Source of the DNA: Lachnospiraceae bacterium
GTDB taxonomy: Bacteria > Bacillota > Clostridia > Lachnospirales > Lachnospiraceae
Direction of reading: 5' to 3'
DNA length: 35,578 bases
Assembly (NCBI GenBank): GCA_022797535.1
Contig: JAAWKU010000018.1
Location: forward strand, 1-35,578
Shown here: positions 1-7,381 of the stretch, in pieces
Layout: every line of letters starts with the position of its first letter
Position numbering within the stretch: position 1 is the first letter of the stretch
The notes under the pieces: model-generated
The model's database searches: none
Seen by the model: only the letters and a program-made list of their open reading frames with translations
Told to the model about the DNA's origin: nothing
Translations under genes and position numbers: made by a program

Positions 1-55
1 ACAAACATAAGAAACCATAAGATTCGGCGCTTCACGTACAGTCTGTTATGTAAAT

Positions 56-84
56 ATTATAAGTATATATGTTTGTTCCGTCAA
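56..84 (-). promoter_or_regulatory. Sigma-A promoter reading out of the left edge
   Basis: On the minus strand, TTGACG (79-84) and TATAAT (56-61) are separated by exactly 17 bases, a near-consensus housekeeping promoter. It points left, away from pnuC, so its gene lies outside the window. It starts just past the pnuC stop codon, and I see no hairpin terminator between pnuC and this promoter. Confidence 0.7.
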
Positions 85-100
85 GTGTATCCCTGTGGAC

Positions 101-799
101 CTACTCACAATAAAAGCCCTGCTGCCTTTTCTCCATCCTGGTCCAATTCACATAACCGTACAGATCGTTTACAAAAAATACCACAAAGCAGACAACCATC
201 GACAGATAGGACAGATTCTCCCTGGATGCCAGGGCCCACAGCAGGATAAGAATGATGTCATTGGCGGCATAGGCCAGGGCATACAAAGCGCTCCTCCGAA
301 AAGTCAGGTATACGGCCATGAAACTGGTAGTGACAGAGAGCGTACTGGGAGCCAGATTGGCTGTGTGAAAATACGCCAGAATAAAGTAAAAGATCACTGT
401 GACCAATGCTGTAAGTCCCAGCATGACGCCCCATTCCCTGCCTTTTAGACGATTTACCGCCACCTCCGCCCTGTTTCCATTGTAGGGATTGCGCAGCCAT
501 GACACCAGGGAAAACACAGCCATGGGAGCCGTCATTCCAAGGTATGTAATCATCTCCCCATAATAAGTGAAAGTATAGGAAATCCCTCCATACATTACAC
601 TGAAAACCACCATCAGCAGTTGTCCCACAGGATTACCCCTGGCATTGAAGATCAGGGAAGTAACGCCGATCAGAGAAGCCGTCAAGTTCAGGTAGTTCTG
701 CCTGTCAAATGCCAGAAAAGATGCCAGAACCACCAATACGGATATGACCCACAACCCAATCTCTACCTTTGTGAGATAATGAAATCTGTTATTCTTCAT
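101..799 (-). CDS. pnuC: PnuC-family nicotinamide riboside/mononucleotide transporter
   Basis: A 232-residue, strongly hydrophobic protein with about seven membrane segments and the PnuC pattern in the middle (NARGNPVGQ, then a YGEMITYLG-like loop). PnuC proteins move nicotinamide riboside or related vitamin B3 precursors across the membrane by facilitated diffusion, trapped by intracellular phosphorylation, and so feed NAD synthesis. I chose the ATG at 799 because AGAGG sits just upstream. A longer in-frame ORF reaches 928, but its extra N-terminus overlaps a terminator hairpin and is not PnuC-like. Family membership is well supported; the exact substrate is inferred. No NAD-sensing riboswitch was recognised in the leader. 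Confidence 0.85.
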   Translation of the reverse strand: MKNNRFHYLTKVEIGLWVISVLVVLASFLAFDRQNYLNLTASLIGVTSLIFNARGNPVGQLLMVVFSVMYGGISYTFTYYGEMITYLGMTAPMAVFSLVSWLRNPYNGNRAEVAVNRLKGREWGVMLGLTALVTVIFYFILAYFHTANLAPSTLSVTTSFMAVYLTFRRSALYALAYAANDIILILLWALASRENLSYLSMVVCFVVFFVNDLYGYVNWTRMEKRQQGFYCE

Positions 800-906
800 A
801 AGAACCTCTTTTCGCATACCTTGGATAATCCTGCAATATGCTCTATTAATCAATGGAAAATCCTTTTTCTGAATAAATATCTGAATAGATTTCCGAATAA
901 ATCTAC

Positions 907-959
907 AAAAAAACATCCATTGATACATCTTCTAAGGCTTAACGATGTATCAATGAATG
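907..959 (-). terminator. Intrinsic terminator after the TfoX-domain gene
   Basis: On the minus strand, bases 959-944 pair with 929-914 over 16 positions (one T-G wobble) around a 14-base loop, followed at once by seven Ts (913-907). This ends transcription from the gene at 989-1255 and separates it from pnuC. Confidence 0.85.
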
Positions 960-988
960 CTCTGCATTCTCTACCCAGCGGCAGGACA

Positions 989-1255
989 TTATATAGTTTT
1001 TCCATTTAGAAAGTCACTGAATTCTTTCAATTCCTTTTTCTTTTCTTCAGAAAGCCTGTTATATTCCGTGTTATGAATCGCGCCTTCCAAAGTATATAAA
1101 TGTACCAGGCAGACTTTTGGATATACCGCTTTCAGCTTTATAAATGCCTGTTTTGCGCCTTCCTGAATAAGTTTCTCGGCAGAATCAATGCCCACGGATG
1201 ACAATTTTCGCTCCATTTCCCTGCCTATATTCCTCATGGATGTCAATTCTGTCAT
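989..1255 (-). CDS. TfoX C-terminal-domain protein
   Basis: An 88-residue protein covering only the TfoX C-terminal domain. The hallmarks are MRNIGREMERKL near residue 7, the GIDSAEKL helix-hairpin-helix-like turn, and YPKVCLVHLYTLEGAI around residues 45-60. The domain occurs alone in many Firmicutes and at the C-terminus of the proteobacterial competence regulator TfoX/Sxy; its role as a stand-alone protein is not established. The Shine-Dalgarno is weak (AAAGGG). It lies downstream of the coiled-coil gene with its own terminator behind it. Family is clear, function unknown. Confidence 0.8.
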   Translation of the reverse strand: MTELTSMRNIGREMERKLSSVGIDSAEKLIQEGAKQAFIKLKAVYPKVCLVHLYTLEGAIHNTEYNRLSEEKKKELKEFSDFLNGKTI

Positions 1256-1289
1256 TTTCCATACCCTTTGTGTAAATGCATGCGCTTTT

Positions 1290-1313
1290 TTAAAAAGCCG
1301 TTTAATTGCGGCT
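1290..1313 (-). terminator. Weak intrinsic terminator overlapping the coiled-coil gene stop
   Basis: On the minus strand AGCCG (1313-1309), an eight-base loop and CGGCT (1300-1296) form a short stem followed by TTTT. The 5' arm overlaps the TAG stop of the gene ending at 1312. The stem is only five pairs, so termination may be partial. Confidence 0.45.
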
Positions 1314-2316
1314 ACAGCGCGGCATCCACTGCGGCGCCTTTCAAGTCCTCCTCCATCAGCTTCATCCTGTTTACAATGTCCTTGAGTTCCTGTTGAAAGT
1401 CGGATGTGTTTCCCGCCGTCTTTAAGATCTCCTCCATGGGCAAAGTATCCAACATATCCTCCACACGCTTTTCGTTCTCTTGGGCCTTTTCTCTGGCCGC
1501 CTCCGCCTGATCCAGCATCTGCATCTTGTCCTCCCGGATGGCTTCCAGCTTTTCTTCCTCTTCTTTCTTCTTCTCCTTTTCCTCCTGGGCCTGTTCCACC
1601 TTCTCCTGCATCTCCTCGTCGATGTGGTCCATGCCCTCGTCCTTGATCATGCCGATGATCTCCTTCCGGGCGGCATCCATAATGGCTTCCGCCTGTTCCT
1701 GGGCGGCAATCATGGGATTACCTCTGCGCAAATCCAGACGGGACTTGTGTACTGCCTTGTTGGAAGCCTCACAAATCTTGATTTCCTTGTTATTGTCCTG
1801 GATGGTTTGCCGGTAGGACTTCGCCAGATCGTCAATATCCTTACAGCGGTCATAGTACTCCGTGAGCCCCTGCTCCTTCATCTCCTGATAACGGGCTTTC
1901 TCTTCTTCACTCATGACTTCGGGCATTTCACTCCCTTTTTCCAGGATATCCCAGTCCTGATCTGACAGGCCCTCTTCTCCCAGCCCGTATTCCCTGTCCG
2001 TCTCCTGCTTCTGGGTATTCAACTCTTTCAGGGCTTTTTTTGCTTCCAGGTTCTCTGTCTGGAGCTCCCTGATCTTCGCCTCCCGCTCCGCAACTTCCAT
2101 ATCTGTCTTACGGTCCGCCGCAAAGGCATCTCCCACCACTTTCAGGGCTTTTTTCTGAGCCATCTGCTTCTTCTGCGCAATGGGATCCAAATTACCGTTA
2201 AATGTCCCAGCAAAGAAAGCGCTGCCTCCCTTTTCTCTGTTCATAAGACCCAGCAGCTGTGCCCGGCCGCTCTGGGGATCCTGCCCTGCAAAAATACTTA
2301 CATTGTTTACCTTCAT
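1312..2316 (-). CDS. Coiled-coil protein of unknown function
   Basis: A 334-residue highly charged protein that I do not recognise. After a short N-terminal segment (MKVNNVSIFAGQ) with Gly-rich turns, residues about 60-110 and 185-310 are dominated by Glu, Lys, Gln and Ala with heptad-like spacing, including a KEKKKEEEEK run. It has no signal peptide, membrane segment or Cys cluster. The start is supported by AAGGA five to six bases upstream of ATG at 2316. It follows the small membrane-protein gene at 2443-2958 on the same strand, with a 126-base gap. The composition suggests an elongated helical, possibly scaffolding protein; that is inference only. Confidence 0.75.
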   Translation of the reverse strand: MKVNNVSIFAGQDPQSGRAQLLGLMNREKGGSAFFAGTFNGNLDPIAQKKQMAQKKALKVVGDAFAADRKTDMEVAEREAKIRELQTENLEAKKALKELNTQKQETDREYGLGEEGLSDQDWDILEKGSEMPEVMSEEEKARYQEMKEQGLTEYYDRCKDIDDLAKSYRQTIQDNNKEIKICEASNKAVHKSRLDLRRGNPMIAAQEQAEAIMDAARKEIIGMIKDEGMDHIDEEMQEKVEQAQEEKEKKKEEEEKLEAIREDKMQMLDQAEAAREKAQENEKRVEDMLDTLPMEEILKTAGNTSDFQQELKDIVNRMKLMEEDLKGAAVDAAL

Positions 2317-2390
2317 AAAAAATCCTTTTCCTTTCCTTCTCCGCTGTCAATTCCATTTGACATAACATACGCCTCTGCATTTTATATCGG

Positions 2391-2404
2391 TTTACACCTG
2401 TAAA
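2391..2404. promoter_or_regulatory. 14-bp palindrome upstream of the coiled-coil gene
   Basis: TTTACA-CC-TGTAAA is a perfect dyad about 75 bases upstream of the start codon at 2316. It could be an operator for a dimeric regulator, but it is short and could arise by chance. Confidence 0.3.
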
Positions 2405-2442
2405 TTATTTAGAACACTCCGCCCTTAATTTCAAAGTCAGCT

Positions 2443-2958
2443 TCACCTGTCATATCTATCCTCTGAGGCTGTCTGTGAGATTCCCATATTCGCGCCCAGA
2501 CTGAATGCCCCGCGCAGCAGCAACAGCACCAGAGACAGATCGGCCAGAAATTGAATCCAGCCAAACACGCTGCTGACAATGTTCATATTCACCAGGCCGC
2601 TGGTGCCTATGATTCTGGCCACGAAAATGGAATTGATCACACTGCCTACCGTATTCAGCAGCAGTTTGCCCACCACCAGCATCCCGCTTCCATAGACTAT
2701 AAGCAATAAGTCCATGCCTCTCCTGCCCTCCCAAGTCTCCGACATGGACAGAATACCCAGTACCACACAGGGAATTCCCAGCAGAATCAGTTCCAGAACA
2801 TTATGCATGGGGTAAACATTTGCCATTTCCATCCCTCCGTAGCCAGGGCCATATCCCATGGCGGCTTTAATGAAGCCCTGAAAGGCCAGCACCGCCAGGC
2901 CTGCTGCCATATATCCCACCCCTGCTGCCACGGCTGTAACGGACAAGATTTTTTTCAT
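2443..2958 (-). CDS. Small membrane protein of unknown function
   Basis: A 171-residue protein with four probable membrane helices: about residues 5-28, 55-72, 83-104 and 132-152. The first loop carries a Gly/Tyr-rich stretch (MGYGPGYGG), and the C-terminal tail is short and acidic. No catalytic or transporter motif is recognised. The start is well supported by AGGAG eight bases upstream of ATG at 2958 and by a near-consensus promoter (3002-3030). It is divergent from the FRG-domain gene and upstream of the coiled-coil gene on the same strand, with which it may be cotranscribed. Confidence 0.7.
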   Translation of the reverse strand: MKKILSVTAVAAGVGYMAAGLAVLAFQGFIKAAMGYGPGYGGMEMANVYPMHNVLELILLGIPCVVLGILSMSETWEGRRGMDLLLIVYGSGMLVVGKLLLNTVGSVINSIFVARIIGTSGLVNMNIVSSVFGWIQFLADLSLVLLLLRGAFSLGANMGISQTASEDRYDR

Positions 2959-3001
2959 TTCATTTCTCCTATACCAAAAACAAATAAATTGAATTGAGTA
3001 T

Positions 3002-3030
3002 ATTATATCTTAAATGAGATAAGAATGCAA
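3002..3030 (-). promoter_or_regulatory. Sigma-A promoter for the small membrane protein
   Basis: Minus-strand TTGCAT (3025-3030) and TATAAT (3002-3007) with 17-base spacing, about 35 bases upstream of the AGGAG/ATG of the gene starting at 2958. Confidence 0.7.
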
Positions 3031-3056
3031 AAATACCTGAAAAAGAGAAATTCTGC

Positions 3057-3085
3057 ATGACTTTTTTCGGAGATGCCGATATAAT
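3057..3085 (+). promoter_or_regulatory. Probable promoter for the FRG-domain gene
   Basis: ATGACT (3057-3062), 17 bases, then TATAAT (3080-3085) on the plus strand. The predicted transcript starts near 3092. The in-frame ATG at 3057 falls inside the -35 box and therefore cannot be the start codon; the ATG at 3180 is used instead. Confidence 0.55.
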
Positions 3086-3179
3086 GAATATACGTATCCC
3101 GCATTCGAAAGACTCTTTCCGGTATTTCGGAACATCACCCGGGAAATATGAGAAACTCTTAATTTGGAGGCAACTGAAC

Positions 3180-3929
3180 ATGATTATACAGGAAATCCGC
3201 ACCATCGACGAACTGCTGCAATTTATGAACGGCCTATATGAAAAGCACGGCTTGCGGCTCTGGTACCGGGGCGAGGAAAACGCTTCTCTAAACCTGATTC
3301 CTTCCATTCAGCGCAGCGGAAAAAGGCTGGAAGTGGAACGATACATCACCAACGATTTCTATATCCGGGCCAGGCAGATTCTGGACAATCCCCCGGCAAA
3401 GCACAACTATGCCGCCTGGGTGTCCCTGATGCAGCACTACGGCCTGCCCACCAGGATGCTGGACTGGAGTGAGTCGCCCCTGATCGCTTCCTTTTTTGCC
3501 ACAGAGACTTACCGGGAAACCCCGGACACCGATGCCGGGGTGTGGGTGCTGGCCCCCGATCTGCTCAACGAAAGGGAAGGATTCGGTCGGTGCATCTATC
3601 CCATTGACGCGGACACCACCCAGGAGATGCTTCTGCCCGCCTTTAAACACAACCATCACAACATGGAACTGGTGGATCGGATTCTGGCCTGTAGCTCCAC
3701 GGAAAATAATTTGCGCATGTACTCTCAGCATTCCAATTTTACTGTGCATAATTCCCTGCAGCGGCTGGAAGACATCTGCGATGAAAATATGCTGTACAAG
3801 ATTATCATACCCAGTGACAGGAAGAAATATTTTATTGACAGCCTGCGGGTATTCGGCATCACCGAGGGCGTGGTATATCCTGATCTGGATCATATATCCA
3901 TCGACCTGCGGGACTCCTATGGAATCTAA
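3180..3929 (+). CDS. FRG domain-containing protein
   Basis: A 249-residue protein carrying an FRG domain, named for its conserved F/W-x-R-G core, over most of its first half. WYRGEE lies near residue 26, and LMQHYGLPTRMLDWSESPL, the most diagnostic block, near residue 85. FRG proteins are scattered in bacteria, often in accessory gene contexts; their biochemical activity is not settled to my knowledge. The ATG at 3180 has GGAGG nine bases upstream. The gene runs against its neighbours, and its TAA overlaps the antisense TAG stop of yaaA (four shared bases), so there is no intergenic terminator. The second half (residues about 130-249) has no recognised motif. Confidence 0.8.
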   Translation: MIIQEIRTIDELLQFMNGLYEKHGLRLWYRGEENASLNLIPSIQRSGKRLEVERYITNDFYIRARQILDNPPAKHNYAAWVSLMQHYGLPTRMLDWSESPLIASFFATETYRETPDTDAGVWVLAPDLLNEREGFGRCIYPIDADTTQEMLLPAFKHNHHNMELVDRILACSSTENNLRMYSQHSNFTVHNSLQRLEDICDENMLYKIIIPSDRKKYFIDSLRVFGITEGVVYPDLDHISIDLRDSYGI

Positions 3930-4684
3930 GGACATTGGGCAGGATTCTTTACAAACACATACTTGTTCTCAGTGGACAATTCCTCACAATAAGCAAATCC
4001 CAATTCACGAAACTTCTTAACGCCCTCTGGGTCACAAATACCGTTTTCCGCCAAAAAGCGCACCATTTCGCCTCTGGCCATCTTGGCCAGAGTACCTTTC
4101 TGTCGGATTTTTCCCTCCAGCAATTCGCCGAACTCCACAGTGATCCACCGATCTTCTGGTGTGATATATTTTTCGATGCACCGGGAATATTCTCTGGAGG
4201 CCAGATTTAAGATGGTGGTGTCTTCACCCTTTATACTTTGGTACAGACGGTCTCCCCAGAATTCATACAGATCCCGGCACTCTCCCACCGCAATCCCGGC
4301 CTGCATCTCCAGGCGGTAAGGGGTCACGCCGTCAAAGGGCCGCAGCAGACCATAAAAACCCGACAGAATACGCAGATGCTCCGCTATGTAGGACAGCGCC
4401 TCCCGAGTGAGAACGCAAGGGGCCATGTGCCGGTACTGCAGACCTTCATAGGCCATCACCGCGGGGGTCAGTCGCCGTTCCAGATCCATATCCTGAAAAC
4501 GCCGGAAATTCAATTCCGCCAGAGCGTCGTTACATTTCCACAACGCCCTGGCGTCAGCCAGAGACAGAGCCTGTATCTCCTTCATCAGAACTTTCGTATC
4601 TCCCAGAAACTCCGGCATACCGCTGACGGCAAAGGAATCCGTATCCACATTCATTTTCTTGGCCGGAGAGATGATGATTCTCAC
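3926..4684 (-). CDS. yaaA: Peroxide stress protein YaaA (DUF328)
   Basis: A 252-residue protein with the full-length YaaA signature: IISPAKKMN at the N-terminus, FYGLLRPFDGVTPYRLEM near residue 110, and LNLASREYS near residue 160. In E. coli YaaA limits intracellular free iron during hydrogen peroxide stress and belongs to a DNA-binding fold family. The start codon is GTG, overlapping the bcp stop as GTGA, with GGAGGA about nine bases upstream inside the end of bcp. That implies translational coupling to the peroxiredoxin gene, a fitting functional pair. It should not be confused with the S4-domain protein also called YaaA at 23956-24174. Confidence 0.92.
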   Translation of the reverse strand: MRIIISPAKKMNVDTDSFAVSGMPEFLGDTKVLMKEIQALSLADARALWKCNDALAELNFRRFQDMDLERRLTPAVMAYEGLQYRHMAPCVLTREALSYIAEHLRILSGFYGLLRPFDGVTPYRLEMQAGIAVGECRDLYEFWGDRLYQSIKGEDTTILNLASREYSRCIEKYITPEDRWITVEFGELLEGKIRQKGTLAKMARGEMVRFLAENGICDPEGVKKFRELGFAYCEELSTENKYVFVKNPAQCP

Positions 4685-5139
4685 TTTTTCAGTTCCTCCA
4701 GCATCCGGGCCGGATTCTCGGCAGCTTTCACATTGCCGAAGGCTTTGATGATAACGCCCTCCTCATCAATCAGATAGGTAGTGCGCACCACGCCCATACT
4801 CACTTTCCCGTAATTTTTCTTTTCCTTCCATACATCGTAAGCCTGGATACAGGACAATTCCGGATCGGACAACAGTGTGAAGGGCAGGGCATATTTCTCC
4901 TCAAATTTCTTGTGAGAAGCCACGCTGTCCTTGCTGACTCCCAACACCACTGCGCCTTTCTCCTGAAATTGCGGGTACAGTTCCCCGAAACTGCAGGCCT
5001 GGCTGGTACAGCCGGGCGTATTGTCCTTGGGATAGAAATACAGAATCACCTTTCTGCCGCGGTATTCCTCCAGGGTGTGTACACTTCCGTTCTGGTCCGG
5101 CAATGAAAATGCCGGAGCTTTTGTTCCTACTTCTAACAT
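4681..5139 (-). CDS. bcp: Thiol peroxidase / peroxiredoxin of the Bcp (PrxQ) family
   Basis: A 150-residue thioredoxin-fold peroxidase that reduces hydrogen and organic peroxides with electrons from thioredoxin. The active site TPGCTSQAC gives peroxidatic Cys44 and a resolving Cys49 five residues later, the arrangement of atypical two-Cys PrxQ enzymes. The upstream Tyr/Pro context (YFYPKDN) is also typical. The ATG at 5139 has AAGGAGG seven bases upstream; a longer in-frame extension to 5229 runs through a hairpin and is not family-like. The stop overlaps the yaaA start, so the two form a peroxide-defence pair. Confidence 0.93.
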   Translation of the reverse strand: MLEVGTKAPAFSLPDQNGSVHTLEEYRGRKVILYFYPKDNTPGCTSQACSFGELYPQFQEKGAVVLGVSKDSVASHKKFEEKYALPFTLLSDPELSCIQAYDVWKEKKNYGKVSMGVVRTTYLIDEEGVIIKAFGNVKAAENPARMLEELKK

Positions 5140-5168
5140 ATGAATGCCTCCTTGCTTTTTTATTCCAG

Positions 5169-5188
5169 GCCCGGTCTCTCGACCGGGC
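5169..5188 (-). other. Strong GC-rich hairpin in the bcp leader
   Basis: On the minus strand GCCCGGTC, loop GAGA and GACCGGGC form a perfect eight-pair stem. It ends about 29 bases before the bcp start codon and about 15 bases before its Shine-Dalgarno. There is no T-tract, so it is not a standard terminator. It could stabilise the mRNA or influence translation; the role is unknown. Confidence 0.55.
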
Positions 5189-5305
5189 AGTTCCACAAAA
5201 AATAGCATGCCCCCACACCAGGCGGCCAATTCCTACTCCCTGTTCGGTGATACCGTTATGGTCATAGTGAATCAATACTGGAAACCTGGTGAAATATCAA
5301 CCGAC

Positions 5306-5827
5306 TTACCGGGACTGGCTATACAACCATTTTTCCAACACCACAAATCCCTCCACATCCGGCCTTTGATAAGCGCGGTAATCCTCTATATTGGAGAAGG
5401 TATAGGCCTCTTTTATTCCACAGTCTGTCCAAATTTTGTATTCTTTGGGAATATAGCCATTGTGCAGATAAAATTTTTCCACATAGCCTCCGGCGGAACC
5501 CACGGAGACCACCGGATAGCCATATTCATCTGCGGCGGATTCAAAGGCCAGGAGCAGAAGCCTGCCGCATCCTTTCCTCTGATACGGTTCTTTCACCGCA
5601 ATTCCATCCAAAGTAAAGGAAGGATCTCCCGGCGCATCCAACTCTCTGGGCCACCCAAATGCCAGCCCTGCCAGTTCTCCCCCTGCCACCAGCGCCACAA
5701 ACGCCCTGGGATAATGTTCTGCCCGCCGCTTCATCTTTTCCTCCTCACTACCTGGAAGATATTCAGCGGCAAGCGCAATATAATCTTTTTGATTTTCCGC
5801 ACTCAAATATGTGATATTCGTTTCCAT
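5306..5827 (-). CDS. GNAT-family N-acetyltransferase
   Basis: A 173-residue acetyltransferase. Motif A is clear (LDGIAVKEPYQRKGCGRLLL, with the Q-R-K-G-C-G acetyl-CoA pyrophosphate loop), followed by the beta-5/alpha-4 region (YLHNGYIP). The substrate cannot be inferred. Start choice is uncertain. ATG 5827 begins at the expected first strand, with AGGAGG 12 bases away. ATG 5839 abuts the AGGAGG directly. A TTG at 5881 would overlap the rlmD stop as TTGA. It is last in the probable operon after rlmD. Confidence 0.85.
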   Translation of the reverse strand: METNITYLSAENQKDYIALAAEYLPGSEEEKMKRRAEHYPRAFVALVAGGELAGLAFGWPRELDAPGDPSFTLDGIAVKEPYQRKGCGRLLLLAFESAADEYGYPVVSVGSAGGYVEKFYLHNGYIPKEYKIWTDCGIKEAYTFSNIEDYRAYQRPDVEGFVVLEKWLYSQSR

Positions 5828-5877
5828 TATATCTGACATCCTCCTATATAGTGGATTTTCCTGTAACCCAATATGCT

Positions 5878-7362
5878 TCAACTTTTGTGGGAAAGCATTA
5901 CAACCGTCTCCACATGCACCGTATGCCCAAACTGATCCACAGCCCTCACTCTGCGCAGCTTATAGCCGCCGTCACAGAGAATCCGCAAATCCCTGGCCAG
6001 GGTGGCGCTGTCACAACTCACATAGACAATGCGGTCTGGGCACATCTGAAGCATGGTTTCCAGACAGACAGGATCACAGCCCTTTCGGGGCGGATCCACC
6101 ACGATCACGTCCGGGTGAGACAGGCCATCCTGTTCCTCCTCCTGTTTATCCGCGTAAAAAGCAGGCAATACCTCCTCCGCCTTCCCCACATAAAAGACGG
6201 CATTATCAATTCCATTGCGCTGCGCATTGGCCCGGGCGTCCTCTATGGCCTGGGGTATCACCTCCACGCCGCAGACCTGCCGGGCCTTTCCGGCCAGAAA
6301 CAGAGAGATGGTACCAATGCCGCAGTACAGATCCCAAAGTACTTCCCGGCCGGTCAGACCTGCGTACTCCAGTACCAGACTGTACAGTTTCTCAGTTTGT
6401 ATGGGATTCACCTGATAGAAAGAGAGGGGAGAAATGGAAAAAGTCAGCTCCTGTCCTGTGGTGGGAAATCCCTCCCGCCCCATATCCCGCACATGTATCA
6501 CATCCCGGATCTCGGAACAGCCCCAGAGCGTATGGATTTCTTTTCCCATGATCACATTGGTTTTTTCGGAGTTCATACTGACTGACACGGACGTCATTCC
6601 CTTGATCTGAGATAAGGCAGAGAGTAATTGGGCCTGCTGCGGAATAAATTCCTTCTTTTCAAAAGATGAATCCCTTTTCTTTCCCTTTTCTTTGTTTATC
6701 ACCAGGCATACCATTATTTCCCCGGTGGAAAATCCCTTTCGAATTAAAACATGACGCACCAGCCCTCTGCCAGTGTTCTCGTCATAGGCGGAGATATGAT
6801 ATTTCTCCATATGGGAAACGATCATTTCCAGAATCTGTTTATTCTCCTCCGCGCCCAGGTAACATTCCGTACTGGGAACAATGGTATGAGTGCGGCCCGC
6901 GTAAAAGCCCGTCACCACATGACCTTCCCGGTCCATTCCCACAGGATACAGAGCTTTGTTCCGATAGCGGTATGGATCTTCCATGCCTACGATGGGTTCC
7001 ATGACCTGATCCACATAGTCCGAATCAAAGCCGCCGATATGGATCAGATGGTTTCTCACCTTCTGCTGTTTATAGGACAGTTGTATCCCATAGTCCAAAG
7101 CCTGGATCTGGCAGCCGCCGCAGCGCCGGTGATGGGGACATCTGGGCTCCACCCGGTGGGGAGAGGACTTCAGCAGTTTCTCCACCCGGGCGTACGCATA
7201 TTGCTTTTTGGCCAGGGTGATCCGGGCTTCCACCACATCTCCCACCACGGCATCCTTCACAAAGAGGGTAAAACCATTCGCCTTGCCGATGCCTTCTCCC
7301 CCTGTTCCCATATCCTCTATGGTCACTGTGACCAGATCATTTTTTTTATAGGGTTGACACAT
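5878..7362 (-). CDS. rlmD: 23S rRNA (uracil-C5)-methyltransferase, RlmD/RlmCD type
   Basis: A 494-residue TrmA-family SAM-dependent RNA methyltransferase forming 5-methyluridine in 23S rRNA. Gram-positive enzymes of this type may modify two positions, as RlmCD does. Residues 1-65 form a TRAM RNA-binding domain. Cys75, Cys81, Cys84 and Cys167 fit the 4Fe-4S ligand set. The methyltransferase domain carries DLYCGIGT, DPPRKGC and the catalytic Cys450 in VSCDSATL. The ATG at 7362 has GGAGA five bases upstream; a further in-frame ATG at 7392 would overlap yhaM and is less likely. It is 19 bases downstream of yhaM in a probable operon. Confidence 0.92.
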   Translation of the reverse strand: MCQPYKKNDLVTVTIEDMGTGGEGIGKANGFTLFVKDAVVGDVVEARITLAKKQYAYARVEKLLKSSPHRVEPRCPHHRRCGGCQIQALDYGIQLSYKQQKVRNHLIHIGGFDSDYVDQVMEPIVGMEDPYRYRNKALYPVGMDREGHVVTGFYAGRTHTIVPSTECYLGAEENKQILEMIVSHMEKYHISAYDENTGRGLVRHVLIRKGFSTGEIMVCLVINKEKGKKRDSSFEKKEFIPQQAQLLSALSQIKGMTSVSVSMNSEKTNVIMGKEIHTLWGCSEIRDVIHVRDMGREGFPTTGQELTFSISPLSFYQVNPIQTEKLYSLVLEYAGLTGREVLWDLYCGIGTISLFLAGKARQVCGVEVIPQAIEDARANAQRNGIDNAVFYVGKAEEVLPAFYADKQEEEQDGLSHPDVIVVDPPRKGCDPVCLETMLQMCPDRIVYVSCDSATLARDLRILCDGGYKLRRVRAVDQFGHTVHVETVVMLSHKS

Positions 7363-7381
7363 TTTATCTCCATTCCACTTA

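Noticed and set aside
800-928. Longer N-terminus for the PnuC protein
   Set aside because: The extra codons run through a leader with a terminator just upstream, and the AGAGG site belongs to ATG 799.
800-988. NAD-sensing riboswitch upstream of pnuC
   Set aside because: The only strong structure is a terminator hairpin; no known NAD riboswitch core was recognised.
1480-1965. Leu/Phe-rich 161-codon plus-strand frame resembling a membrane protein
   Set aside because: It is the reverse complement of the Glu/Lys-rich coiled-coil gene, which automatically yields Leu, Phe and Ser codons.
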